Assembly: GCF_008245225.1 (NCBI RefSeq)
Contig: NZ_VTAW01000010.1
Span: 1 to 64,000 of the forward strand
Length of the DNA stretch: 64,000 nt
Direction of reading: 5' to 3'
Source of the DNA: Natrialba swarupiae
GTDB lineage: Archaea; Halobacteriota; Halobacteria; Halobacteriales; Natrialbaceae
Under the pieces are notes generated by a model. It had not been told where the DNA came from, did not search any database, and worked only from the letters and a program-made list of their open reading frames with translations. The stretch's first letter is position 1; each line of letters begins with the position of its first letter. Of the stretch, positions 1 to 8,993 are shown piece by piece. Made by a program: the position numbers and the translations under genes.

Positions 1-221
1 AACCGAGTCGTGAATGCTGAACAGTAATTGCTGAGAAACTGTAGCCCTTCCGCCTGAGCACGTTTCGTCTCTTTCATTCTGTCAATAGACGTGTTCTACG
101 CCGAAAAACAGCTGCTGGAACTAAACCCCGGAAGTACTGCTAGTGCTCTACAATTGTCAGCCGCAGGAACGAGCCGATCACTGTGTTGTATCCCCCCTCA
201 CACTTCGCTCTATACTCGATT
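1..221. other. window edge, no gene seen
   Basis: Moderately AT-rich sequence downstream of the minus-strand sugar transferase. No convincing coding region, RNA gene or strong hairpin is visible. It is probably the 3' flank of the glycan gene cluster that continues outside the window. Confidence 0.4.
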
Positions 222-1649
222 CTACGACGAAAAATCCTCAATGATCGTCCAGATTTGTCGAATCACAATCTTCAAATCGAGCCAGAACGACTGCCGACGA
301 ATGTACTTGAGGTCGTAGTGCAACTTCTCACCCGGATTCGTACTGGTAGCGTCGTTCACTTGTGCGAGACCGGTTAGTCCGGGCTTCACGAACCAACGCT
401 TTCGCCAGGCAGGTGTGTCTTCCTGGAGCAACACCTCTTCTTCGGTCCAGGCGGCTCGTGGCCCCACGACGCTCATGTTACCGATTAGTATTGACCAAAG
501 CTGTGGCAGTTCGTCTAGGTGAGTCCGTCGCAATACGGACCCAACCCGAGTAATCCGACCGTTGTCGGCGTCCTCTGACGGCGTAGCTGACTCCCCTTTG
601 GGAACCATTGTTCGGAACTTGTACACGGCAAATGTTTCTCCAAATCCAGCCGTTCGGTTCTGGCTGTACAGTACTGGACCGGGATTGTCGAGTTTGATCG
701 CAAGCGCGATAACTACGAATAGTGGTGCAAATGTTACCAATCCTGCGACAGCGAATCCAACGTCGAACACACGTTTGAATAGATGATCGAGTGGATCCCA
801 CGGTTCGAGATCGACATTGATTATCTCGCCAACGTCACCCTCCGATATTAGCACGCTGTCGGCGAATTTGTGGTGAATCTTCACGTTGACGCCATGTTCG
901 TGACATGTGTCGAGTGCGCCGAAGAACTCGGCCCGGTCGGCGTGACAAAACGCAAGCACGACGGTATCGATGTCGTAATCGATCAGGATGTTCTCTAGTC
1001 TAGACAGGCCACCGATCCGATCGAGAGCATTGAGTCCCTCTTTACTCACCGTACTATCGTTCTCGACGGACACCCCACCATCCGCAACTGTTTCAACTGC
1101 CATGTGTTCGCCGTTGGCACTACTGATGACTGAGGGACAAAGATAGCCAAGGAGCGGTGTGGTGGCCGAGCGCGAAATTTGATCGATCTGCCCCAGGTCG
1201 TCACCGACAATCAACGCTCGTTTGGCATCTTCATTTGGTCGGTTACGGATCCAGACGAACCACAATGGAAGCACGATGCTTAGCACTCCTATGGTCATTA
1301 CGAGCGTTGCCCGCGGCAGTCGGTGGGACCACTTGAAGTAACCGAGCGTCGCGAGCGCTAGTCCGGCGACGAGTACACGTTTTTGCACGAGAAATACAGT
1401 ATCGAGAACTCGTCTTGGCTGTGGTTTGTACAGTGGGGCGAGACTCGCAAAGACTGCTAACGCGCTCAGTGTGAGTATCCAATATAGAGACGAACCGGTC
1501 AACACAGTCGCCTCGAGTCGGTCGAACAGCGGAACGTACGTCGTGAACAGCAGTTGTGACGTCGGGTGGTTCGCCACCGCGACGGCTCCGGCGGTCAGCA
1601 CGAAGACGCCAAGCACACTGACCACTCGATACCGCCATCCGGTGACCAT
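222..1649 (-). CDS. polyprenyl-phosphate sugar-1-phosphate transferase (bacterial sugar transferase family)
   Basis: Membrane enzyme that loads the first sugar-1-phosphate onto a polyprenyl phosphate carrier to start an exopolysaccharide or surface glycan. The 475-residue protein has several N-terminal membrane helices (about residues 10-130), a central nucleotide-binding-like region and, from about residue 285, the catalytic sugar transferase domain with a membrane helix, the KFRTM element, a DELPQLW segment and an SVVGPRA-like motif. This is the full-length two-part architecture of WbaP/CpsE-type enzymes. It lies downstream of STT3/AglB and a sugar nucleotidyltransferase on the same strand, which supports a role in surface glycosylation. 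A weak TATA-like element lies near 1670. The exact sugar cannot be told from sequence. Confidence 0.9.
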   Translation of the reverse strand: MVTGWRYRVVSVLGVFVLTAGAVAVANHPTSQLLFTTYVPLFDRLEATVLTGSSLYWILTLSALAVFASLAPLYKPQPRRVLDTVFLVQKRVLVAGLALATLGYFKWSHRLPRATLVMTIGVLSIVLPLWFVWIRNRPNEDAKRALIVGDDLGQIDQISRSATTPLLGYLCPSVISSANGEHMAVETVADGGVSVENDSTVSKEGLNALDRIGGLSRLENILIDYDIDTVVLAFCHADRAEFFGALDTCHEHGVNVKIHHKFADSVLISEGDVGEIINVDLEPWDPLDHLFKRVFDVGFAVAGLVTFAPLFVVIALAIKLDNPGPVLYSQNRTAGFGETFAVYKFRTMVPKGESATPSEDADNGRITRVGSVLRRTHLDELPQLWSILIGNMSVVGPRAAWTEEEVLLQEDTPAWRKRWFVKPGLTGLAQVNDATSTNPGEKLHYDLKYIRRQSFWLDLKIVIRQIWTIIEDFSS

Positions 1650-2174
1650 TTACCGCGTGGGACATCCACCGTATTCATAACTGATTTGGCTTTTTCTCGA
1701 GGTGATATAGCACCGAAACATGATTGGTTCGATACAATTGCGTATTCAGCCACCGAAACCGTATTGTCATCGATACTGAAATACACCCACTGCTGAACAA
1801 TGCCAGAACGAACTACTGGTGCACAGATCCTGTGTAGCTGGTCTCCGTCCGATATCCAATCCGATCACGCAGTCTCGAAACTGCGTTTTACGTTCTCGAC
1901 TACAGCGTACTCTCGAGGCAATACGGAGTTATCTATCCGAAAACTATCGCCGACCTCTCACGTATCGAGTGGACCAATGGTAATCCAACCAATCGGCCAG
2001 GATCGTTCAATTTACTCTGATCGGTAGACCAGACAACAACAGAGGTAGAGGAACCAACGGGGTCAGTCTGTCAACGACAGGTGATTCCCAAGATGTTGCC
2101 GCCATCGGTGTTTCGACTCACTCACGTCTCCACCGAGTCCGGGTCAGACATCTTATTACTCCGCCAAGCGTCGA
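1650..2174. other. long gene-free stretch upstream of the sugar transferase
   Basis: Less GC-rich than its surroundings. It carries the presumed promoter of the sugar transferase near 1670 and a small hairpin (ACGCAG at 1867, CTGCGT at 1881). Short open frames here have no coding character. The lower GC, the hairpin and the following palindromes suggest DNA left by mobile elements. Confidence 0.4.
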
Positions 2175-2213
2175 CTGCAGGGTCGAATCACACCACCGAA
2201 TTCGACCCTGCAG
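2175..2213. repeat. perfect 14-bp inverted repeat (hairpin)
   Basis: Arms CTGCAGGGTCGAAT (2175-2188) and ATTCGACCCTGCAG (2200-2213) are exact reverse complements around an 11-nt loop. It sits 17 bp from the palindromic element at 2231. It could be the end of an insertion element or a transcription-stopping hairpin. No T-tract follows. Confidence 0.7.
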
Positions 2214-2230
2214 AGCAGGCTTGCCAAAGC

Positions 2231-2318
2231 ACTATAGTAACAACTGAAACGATTCACACACTGATCGCCGATCAGTCTGGCGCTCAGGTGTGCAATGACG
2301 TTCAGTGGCTACTATAGT
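2231..2318. mobile_element. 88-bp MITE-like palindromic element
   Basis: The left end starts ACTATAGTAACAACTGAA; the reverse complement of the right end starts ACTATAGTAGCCACTGAA, so 16 of 18 terminal bases match. The similarity continues inward with gaps, so the whole element can fold into one long imperfect hairpin. It contains no reading frame. This is the form of a miniature inverted-repeat element; the parent transposon is not in the window. Its right end lies only 15 bp from the 3' end of the oligosaccharyltransferase gene. Confidence 0.6.
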
Positions 2319-2332
2319 ATCGTCCACGCTGC

Positions 2333-4768
2333 TCACTCGAGTGCGATCGACTCCCCGTCTTCGACTGCCTCGGGTGGAACGTCGACCTCGCGGTCGCCGA
2401 CGGTGTACTCGCCAGGGTAGGGAACTGTCACGGTGGCCGTTCCGTTCTCGTCGACGGTCACGTCCCGTTCGTAGGGGAACGTCACGCCGGTGACGGTGAC
2501 CTCGGTCTCGAGCGCCACGGTCTCACCCGGTTCGCCGGGTACGGTGATCGTCGCGCCGGGGACGACGGCGAACGCCGTCGCCTCGCTGCTCACGTAGATC
2601 GTCCGGTAGTGCTCGAGCGGTTCGGTCTCCGCACTGCCGGTACCGAGATAGTTGTGCAGTTGCACGTGCGAGCTCTCCTCGTGATACCCACTCGAGCCCG
2701 TCATAACGACGTACCCGACGTCGTCTTCGTCGAAGCGCTCGTACCAGCCGTCGGGATCGTCGTCGGTCTGGAACTCACCAAACGTTTGAGAGGCGTACGA
2801 GTAGGTCTCCGATTCCCCGTTGACGAAGTAGTTGTACATCCGGTTGTCGCCCCAGTTGCTCAGGACGTAGGTTTCCGGGTATTCCCGTTCGGTCTCGCCC
2901 GCGTGCTCGGCGATGGTCGTGGCGGCTTCGAACTGGGCGTCGCCGTGTGCAGTCTGTGCGGTCAGCGCGGGCGCGAAGACCAGGCTCGTTCCACAGATCA
3001 GGAGTACGATCCCGACCAGGGCCACGATCGTTCGGAGATCGGTCGGGACGAGGATACTGCGCCTCCGGCCGCCGTCGGCCACCGTCCCGCGATTGGTTGC
3101 CGTCTCCGCTCGTCTGGAATCGCTGCTGTGACGAAACGGTCCTGGAACCCGGACGAGCCCAGCGCGGGCTAACAGTGTGAGGAGTGCCAGCCCGCCCAGT
3201 ACCGAGAGCGGTATCGTTAGCTGCCCCGCGAACCGTCCCTGGAACGCCGCCAGTCCGAGCCAGAAGAGCGCGTAGACGGCGATCACCAGCCATCCGGGTT
3301 CGTACCGGCGAGAGGCGACCCACCAGGCCCATCCGAGCGTCAGAATCGCGAGATAGAAGTCGAATCCGAGCTGCATCATCGGCTCGAAGACGTACGCGTT
3401 GTCCGCGGCGAATATCGATCCCGACTCGGTCGCCCCCTCCCGGAAGAACAGGGCGTCGGCTCGCTCGGTCAACCGATTCCACTCCGCCGAACGATACGCC
3501 CGGAGCGCCCAGATCCCGACTCCAACCAGCGCGACCTCGAGTCCAACCAGCGGCGCAGTCGGCCACTCGAGGCGGTACCACAGTTCTCCGAAGACCGCTA
3601 CGACGAGTGCGCCGACGACCACGAGAACCGGGACGACCGCGACGAACGACTCGTGCCACCCCAGCCGGAGGTGCAGTGCCGTCGCGATTCCCCACCCGAG
3701 AGCCAGGCCAGCGACGACGGGCGCGTTCGCGAGCAGCGGTGAAAGACCCGCTCGAGCGTCGAGTGGGGCTTTCAATCCGGCGTACGCCGCGAGAGGCACG
3801 AGCATCAGTACCGACCCACCCCACGCGTGCATGGAGAAGGCGATCGACGCACCGAGGGCGACGCTCGCGATCCAGGTCCACGGGGACAGCAGGTGGCCAC
3901 GGACGGGCTCGAAACCCCCGTCCGACGAACCAGCCGCCCGCCGTCTCCGCTGGAGGTCGACTGCCAGCCAGGCGAGCGCCAGCATCGTCACGCCGAGCCA
4001 GACGTACTGGTGGAGCCGGTGCTCCAGGAAGCCGATACCGGTGTAGACGGCGTGGGCGGGCGTCAACGCGAAGAGGATAACCGACGCGATGCCAACCCGC
4101 ACGTCGTCGGCGACGACGACCGCGAGCCAGTAGACGACGACTCCCAGCGCCAGCGTCGCGACGACGGGGAGCCAGGCGGCGACCTGATCGGCGGCCCACT
4201 GGTCCCCACCGAGGAGTTCGGCGAGAAACCAGTGAACCGAGTGGGTCAGCGGCCGTCGCTCGGCAGCCCCCGGGGGCAGGTTCGCGACGATACCGATGTC
4301 CGTGATCCCGTCGGACTCCGCGAGCAGTTCCTCCATCCAGTAGCGGTAGTGATACGGATCGTTCGCGGGTGAGACGACGTGATCGCCTCGCATCACTTCC
4401 TCGTAGTTCAGGATCCGCATTCCGAACAGGAACGCGAGCGCGCCGGCGAGCGCGCCGGCAGCGCGCAGATCGAAGGTGGTCGTAAACGGCAATCCCGACG
4501 CGCTCTCGCCACCATCGGCGTCGCTCCCATCCACTCCGTCACGGACTGCCGTTCGACTCGAGATCCGGTACCCACCGTCGACGGCCGTCACGATTCCGCG
4601 GGAGACGAGTTCGCCGACCGTTTCGGCGTCCACCGAAACGTCGTCGACGGTCCACGCGTCGTACTCGGCGTCGACTGCGAGGACCGACTCGATCGACTGC
4701 TCGCCGTCTTTGTACTCCTCGCAGAACGTCGCCGTCGCGTCGGCGATGGTGGTTGGTTCGTCGACCAT
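2333..4768 (-). CDS. aglB: STT3/AglB-type oligosaccharyltransferase
   Basis: Transfers lipid-linked glycans to asparagine residues of exported proteins. The 811-residue protein has about 12 membrane helices followed by a soluble extracellular domain. The first external loop carries the STT3 signature region NDPYHYRYWMEEL (about residue 135), and an LEHRLHQY element follows further on. The position of the WWDYG motif is occupied by SNWGDNRMYNYF (about residue 638), a departure from the canonical form. Residues 1-90 form an extra cytosolic domain that resembles a winged helix and ends in an acidic linker. The neighbouring nucleotidyltransferase and sugar transferase fit an agl cluster. It may be a paralogue rather than the main AglB of the cell. 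Confidence 0.8.
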   Translation of the reverse strand: MVDEPTTIADATATFCEEYKDGEQSIESVLAVDAEYDAWTVDDVSVDAETVGELVSRGIVTAVDGGYRISSRTAVRDGVDGSDADGGESASGLPFTTTFDLRAAGALAGALAFLFGMRILNYEEVMRGDHVVSPANDPYHYRYWMEELLAESDGITDIGIVANLPPGAAERRPLTHSVHWFLAELLGGDQWAADQVAAWLPVVATLALGVVVYWLAVVVADDVRVGIASVILFALTPAHAVYTGIGFLEHRLHQYVWLGVTMLALAWLAVDLQRRRRAAGSSDGGFEPVRGHLLSPWTWIASVALGASIAFSMHAWGGSVLMLVPLAAYAGLKAPLDARAGLSPLLANAPVVAGLALGWGIATALHLRLGWHESFVAVVPVLVVVGALVVAVFGELWYRLEWPTAPLVGLEVALVGVGIWALRAYRSAEWNRLTERADALFFREGATESGSIFAADNAYVFEPMMQLGFDFYLAILTLGWAWWVASRRYEPGWLVIAVYALFWLGLAAFQGRFAGQLTIPLSVLGGLALLTLLARAGLVRVPGPFRHSSDSRRAETATNRGTVADGGRRRSILVPTDLRTIVALVGIVLLICGTSLVFAPALTAQTAHGDAQFEAATTIAEHAGETEREYPETYVLSNWGDNRMYNYFVNGESETYSYASQTFGEFQTDDDPDGWYERFDEDDVGYVVMTGSSGYHEESSHVQLHNYLGTGSAETEPLEHYRTIYVSSEATAFAVVPGATITVPGEPGETVALETEVTVTGVTFPYERDVTVDENGTATVTVPYPGEYTVGDREVDVPPEAVEDGESIALE

Positions 4769-5094
4769 TGTGATTCTCCGTCGTGTACGGTCCGGACGCC
4801 GGATGACGCGGCGCCGAATCCGACTCGAGACGTCTGCCCCTCCTCGCCGGCCTCACTCCCGGATGGGTCGGCCGACGACCGTGGGTGATGGGTTCGGAGT
4901 CTCCGGTTCGATTCCTGACGGCGTCTCCGGTTCGGTTCCCGCCGGTGGACTATTGTTTGCGGTTGCTTACGCAGATGTTCGACTGACGAGTCACCACGTC
5001 CTCGACCTGGAGGACGCGATACGGGTGCGATCACGCCCGGGTAATCCCGTCTTGACCGGCTCGAGCGACTCCATCTCGGCGAGCGAAGTCTGTG
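4769..5094. other. intergenic stretch between aglB and the nucleotidyltransferase
   Basis: GC-rich sequence upstream of the oligosaccharyltransferase start. It must hold the aglB promoter if that gene is transcribed separately; the segment near 4950-4970 is the only AT-richer patch. No conserved-looking small reading frame, RNA gene or strong palindrome is seen. Confidence 0.4.
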
Positions 5095-5868
5095 TCAGTC
5101 GGTTTCGCCGCCGATCACGCGTTCGGCCTCTGCGTGGACCTCCCCTGGGTCGACCGACTCGTCCTGCAGTCGCTTCTCCGCCCGATCGCGGTCGTCGGGA
5201 TAGCCGACGTCAACGCGCCATCCTTCCATCCGGATCGCGTCGATCGTCCGACCCGACTGAATCAGCAGGTCGATCGCATCCGGAAGTTCGTACTCGCCGC
5301 GGTCGCTCTGCTGGACGAGCTGGCAGGCGTGGAAGATCGCCGGCGTAAACGTATAGAAGCCAGTCATCGCGAGATTCGACGGTGGCTCCTCGGGTTTTTC
5401 GACCACCTCGACGATCTCGCCGTAGTCGTTCGTATCGAGCACGCCGTACCGACTCGCCTCCTCGTAGGGAACCTGCTCGACCAGAAACGCCGCGTCGGCC
5501 CGATCCTCCCGCTGGCGGTTCACGACGTCTGCGAGGTTCGCTCGAAAGACGTTGTCTCCGAGCATCAAGGCGAAGTCGTCGTCGACCATCGGTTCCACCT
5601 GTCGGATCGCGTGTGCCAGACCCAGCTGTTCGCGCTGGTGGGCGTACGTGATCGGAACGTCCCGGTAGGAGTCTCCGTACCGGTCGATGATCTGTTCTTT
5701 GCGGTGACCGACGACGACGATCAGCTCCGAGACGTCGAGTGCGAGCAAGTTATCGAAGACGTCTTCGACGATCGGTCGTCCGTCGACCTCGACGAGTGCC
5801 TTCGGTTTGTCTTCCGTCAGCGGTCGGAGGCGAGTTCCCTTTCCCGCCGCGAGGACGACAGCTTGCAT
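5095..5868 (-). CDS. sugar-1-phosphate nucleotidyltransferase (AglF/RmlA type)
   Basis: Activates a sugar-1-phosphate with UTP or dTTP to give a nucleotide sugar for glycan assembly. The 257-residue protein opens with the Rossmann-like nucleotide-binding segment AAGKGTRLRPLTEDKPKAL (residues 7-25), the classic motif of this family, and has GDN at the metal site and an EKP motif further on. The length is that of the short archaeal form with no C-terminal left-handed helix domain. It lies upstream of aglB on the same strand, so a UTP-glucose-1-phosphate uridylyltransferase role like AglF is plausible. Substrate specificity is inference. Confidence 0.88.
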   Translation of the reverse strand: MQAVVLAAGKGTRLRPLTEDKPKALVEVDGRPIVEDVFDNLLALDVSELIVVVGHRKEQIIDRYGDSYRDVPITYAHQREQLGLAHAIRQVEPMVDDDFALMLGDNVFRANLADVVNRQREDRADAAFLVEQVPYEEASRYGVLDTNDYGEIVEVVEKPEEPPSNLAMTGFYTFTPAIFHACQLVQQSDRGEYELPDAIDLLIQSGRTIDAIRMEGWRVDVGYPDDRDRAEKRLQDESVDPGEVHAEAERVIGGETD

Positions 5869-6059
5869 GTCCTCTGTGGATTCGAATCGGGGCTAAATAG
5901 CTGACTCCGTAACTGCTGGTTTCCGAACCGTTTCGGTCCGGAAGGCGACAGACCCGGTTGCGCTGGAACGGTGGTATCGACGGATTGACTCGCCCGCTTC
6001 AGACCTCGGTCGACTCGTCTCCTCCGTTTCCGTCAGATGGAGCTAGGTCGGTGAACCAC

Positions 6060-6102
6060 CACTAGTACCAGTAGACCGGGCGTAGAACGTCTAGTACTAG
6101 TG
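6060..6102. repeat. inverted repeat CACTAGTAC / GTACTAGTG
   Basis: Perfect 9-bp arms at 6060-6068 and 6094-6102 with a 25-nt spacer, between the convergently placed upstream region of the nucleotidyltransferase and the 3' end of the HTH protein. The right arm overlaps CTAGTACTAG, itself a palindrome. It may terminate transcription of the HTH gene or bind a regulator. The remaining 5869-6167 interval shows nothing else. Confidence 0.5.
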
Positions 6103-6167
6103 CGGAGTCCGCCGTCCGACGAGCGATTCGAGGCTCGAGCGTCGCCGAGACGACCGTCCGTTTCGAG

Positions 6168-7361
6168 CTACGTCGGTTCCGAATCGCCGCCGACGACCGC
6201 CTTCAGGACGCGTAACTCCTCTTTTTCGGTGATGTGTTCGTCACTGAGACAGGCGTATAGAATCTTGTGGACGAGTTCCGGATCGGACGGGAGCTCGGGG
6301 CGTCGATTCGTCCGGTGTTCCGGCGGGAATCGCTCCTCGAGGGCCTCGATTCGACGTGAGAGGTGTGTCACCTGTTCGGAGAGCTCCTCGACGGAGTCGG
6401 CGAGCGCTCGCTCGAGGTCGTCGTCGGTCGCCGCGTCCCCATCTTCGCCGTCCTCGCGCTCGGGGGTCGACTGCCGGGCTGAGCCATCGGCCAGTACGGG
6501 TTTTCGATCGGCGTTCGACGCCCCTCCCTCCGACGTCCCGTCCACGCGGTCGGGTCCGTTCCCGAGGAGATCCGCGACGAACTGTTGGCGGTTCGACCAG
6601 TCGAAGCCGTCGATGCCGTTGACGCGCTGGCTGATCGTCGCACTGGTGACGCCGAGATTGTCGGCGAGTTCGGCCTGCGTTGCCTCGGGGAATCGGGCGA
6701 TCTCTCGGAGAGTTTCCAGTTGCTTTTCGGTCACGTCCGACGGCTCGAGTGACGTCCCGATCTGCGTTCTGGTGGATCGATCCCGATCGCTCGTCGGTGA
6801 TCGATCCGACGACGCTGGATCGGCCGCGGTTTCGGTGTGGTCGTCGCGGTCGGGTTCGTCGGCGTCTCGGTGGTTGCGGTCGGCTTCGATGGTCGACCGA
6901 GTACCGACCTCGGTTTCGTCGGGACCTCGGTTGTCGGACTCGATGGCTGTCGGTTCGTCCACGCCCACGACCGATCCAGTGGGTTCGGCGTCGCTGTCGG
7001 CGGTTTCCCCGGACCCGTCCTCGGTCACGTTTTCGGTGGCGTCGCTGCCGTCTTCGCTCCCACTTTGGCCGGCGTCGCTGCTGTCTTCGCCCCCACTCTC
7101 GGTGGAGTTTGCGTCGGTCTCGTCGCCGAGATCGGTTGAGCCACCGTCGGTCTCGTCTTCGGTTTCCGCCGGGTCGCCGTACTCCTCGAGGACCCTCTCG
7201 ACGATCGAGGTCGTCGCGGCGCTTACGTCGTCGGCGATCTCTTTCATCGATGCGTTCGGTCGGGCTTTTGCCGTATCGAGGATTTGCTTGTGGACGACCG
7301 CCCGTGGGGAGTCTGCTTGCTGGTCCCGACGTCGACGGGGAGGCGTCGTCGAGTCACTCAT
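6168..7361 (-). CDS. two-HTH DNA-binding protein with long acidic linker
   Basis: Probable transcription regulator of 397 residues. Residues 20-60 (AKARPNASMKEIADDVSAAT) resemble a winged helix; residues 212-255 (QAELADNLGVTSATISQRV) are a clear helix-turn-helix. Between them lies a 150-residue low-complexity stretch of Asp, Glu, Ser, Thr and Gly. A coiled-coil-like segment (EELSEQVTHLSRRIEALEE, about 320-343) follows, then a short helical tail. The start at 7361 (MSDSTTPP) is preferred over an upstream in-frame ATG at 7523 because the extra residues are Trp/Arg-rich and unlike haloarchaeal protein. Target genes are unknown; it stands alone. Confidence 0.75.
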   Translation of the reverse strand: MSDSTTPPRRRRDQQADSPRAVVHKQILDTAKARPNASMKEIADDVSAATTSIVERVLEEYGDPAETEDETDGGSTDLGDETDANSTESGGEDSSDAGQSGSEDGSDATENVTEDGSGETADSDAEPTGSVVGVDEPTAIESDNRGPDETEVGTRSTIEADRNHRDADEPDRDDHTETAADPASSDRSPTSDRDRSTRTQIGTSLEPSDVTEKQLETLREIARFPEATQAELADNLGVTSATISQRVNGIDGFDWSNRQQFVADLLGNGPDRVDGTSEGGASNADRKPVLADGSARQSTPEREDGEDGDAATDDDLERALADSVEELSEQVTHLSRRIEALEERFPPEHRTNRRPELPSDPELVHKILYACLSDEHITEKEELRVLKAVVGGDSEPT

Positions 7362-7882
7362 AGTCCATCTAATCGGGCATCCATTCACCCCTGACCACCC
7401 CGTCTCGTCTGTTATACCTTTTTGGTACCGCCGGTGAATTACGCCGCTCCAAACACGATGGTGGAAGCCGCACCCGGACCTCGTCTTCCCCAGCTGACTC
7501 GTTCGCTCGTTGCACTCGCTCACTCCTCTCTCGCGGATCGGCGAGACGTCTTCGCAGTGCTCGGAAATCTCGCGAGCGGGTCACCTGGCCGGGAGTGTGG
7601 CTCGAGCACCGCGAGAGTCGAGCGACTCGGCGAAAGAGCAAGCTCTTTCGAGCATCGTGGAAGCAAGCTTCCGCTCGACGGGGGAGGACAGGCAGCTGTG
7701 CGGTGGCTGGTGGACTTTCGTCGCAGTATCGAGAGTCGAGACGCGCAATACATTTCACGAAACCAACACATTCTCGGTCGCCCGATCAGGGCACGTCGTA
7801 GTTGCAGAGTCGTCTATGTCAGTTGCAGTTTTTAGTTTCAGTGTCGGCTTCAGATGCGGGCCCGAACGAAGGATTTGCGCTA
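7362..7882. other. gene-free stretch with paired hairpins
   Basis: Holds the promoter region of the HTH gene (an A-rich TATA-like patch near 7410-7425) and then about 400 bases without coding character. Two small perfect hairpins share the same GC-AA-GC centre: 7631-7650 (CGAAAGAGC/GCTCTTTCG) and 7659-7672 (GGAAGC/GCTTCC). A GGTGGAAGCC segment at 7462 is partly echoed at 7658. The composition (CTCGCTCAC, GCGAGCG words) resembles the repeat arrays found behind the tRNA genes in this window. Confidence 0.45.
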
Positions 7883-8722
7883 CTATCGACTGCTCCCATA
7901 CCCAGGCGGGGCCACGAGCCGTCGAACGGCGGGGTAGAGAGCGCCGACGAGCCCACCGAAACAGACGATTGCGACCATTCCAACCCGGTGAACGTACGGG
8001 ATCGGTCTCTCGAGTCCCAGCGCGGTGTCCATCCAGATGGGCGCTGCGAACGCGGCGACCACCCAGGCACAGAGTCCGAGAAGTACGCCCAACACGGCCC
8101 CACCGAGCGGCGTCGCTCGGCGCGTGAAGCCACCGACTGCCGAAACAACCAGCGCGAAGGTGGCGCCGCCAGCGAGCGCGACCGCCAGGACGAGAGCCAG
8201 CGCTGTACGTCCCCCCTCCCTCCCGACCAGCGTGGCAACCGGCTCGAGACGGCCGGTTGCAGCCAGCACGACGGCGACGGTCGCGGCGGCGAGACCGGCG
8301 GCGACGACGACGGCGTACCCGCTGACGAGTAACCGGAGCGCGATCGAGTGGCGAGTGGGTGGATCGGACCGATTCCGACCGTGCGGGTCACTGACCGCGG
8401 TGCCGGTCGTAAAGACCGTCACGGAGACGAGAAACACCAGTATGGAACCGGCGATGCTCTCGAGGGGGTTCGTCGCGAACGGTGGCTGATCCAGGGTGTA
8501 GTGAAACGCGAACAGATCGGCCACCCACGACTCGTGAAGCGTACGCAACTGCGTCTCGAAGACGGGGCTGACGTAGTGGACGTCCGGAAACAGTCCCCAG
8601 AGACCGCCGACGCCGACGAGCCAGAGGCTCCGTCGCTCGGCGCCAGTCCGCAACGCGAGCGGGACTGCGAGCAACACGGCGAGCGACGCGCCGACGAGGA
8701 AGTGGACGATTGCGGGTGCCAT
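7883..8722 (-). CDS. integral membrane protein, unknown function
   Basis: 279-residue protein with about seven membrane helices. The N-terminus reads MAPAIVHFLVGASLA, and GLFPDVHYV follows about 35 residues later; a His near the N-terminus and a PDxH motif after the second helix recall the membrane-bound YdjM/metal-dependent hydrolase family, but the match is short. The helices are linked by short polar loops. It is followed by no obvious partner. Start chosen at the only early Met; an AGCTCTCTATAAG patch near 8760 may be its TATA box. Function not recognised. Confidence 0.7.
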   Translation of the reverse strand: MAPAIVHFLVGASLAVLLAVPLALRTGAERRSLWLVGVGGLWGLFPDVHYVSPVFETQLRTLHESWVADLFAFHYTLDQPPFATNPLESIAGSILVFLVSVTVFTTGTAVSDPHGRNRSDPPTRHSIALRLLVSGYAVVVAAGLAAATVAVVLAATGRLEPVATLVGREGGRTALALVLAVALAGGATFALVVSAVGGFTRRATPLGGAVLGVLLGLCAWVVAAFAAPIWMDTALGLERPIPYVHRVGMVAIVCFGGLVGALYPAVRRLVAPPGYGSSR

Positions 8723-8993
8723 CGGGGAGACCGGAATCGGTCACTGCGGCGTAGGTCACAGCTCTCTATAAGCGGCGTGCTGGAATCCGTCGCCCGCGAA
8801 CACCCCACGTGAAAGAGTTAACTGCCGGGTCGGAATAGGAGGGGACGTCACACCCTCGAGCGGATACTGCGATCCCCTCGAGAAACCACCTGGCCACTCT
8901 CGACCGGGGTCTCTCGTCCGACTCGAGAACCTACCTCACTCTCTCGAGCGGGACACCTCGTCCCGTTCGGGCGAACGGCTCAGCGTCACCATC

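Noticed and set aside
2775-4199. Long open frames inside the oligosaccharyltransferase gene on both strands (also 3184-4080 plus strand)
   Set aside because: Arg/Pro/Gly-rich shadow frames caused by high GC; the aglB frame has clear motifs and acidic composition.
7455-7480. tRNA acceptor-like segment (GGTGGAAGCC)
   Set aside because: No T-arm, anticodon arm or pairing 3' partner could be built, so it is not called as a tRNA or tail.
7369-7758. 130-residue minus-strand frame in the repeat-rich gap
   Set aside because: Composition is Arg/Ser/Leu-rich and follows hairpin repeats; no promoter or family resemblance.
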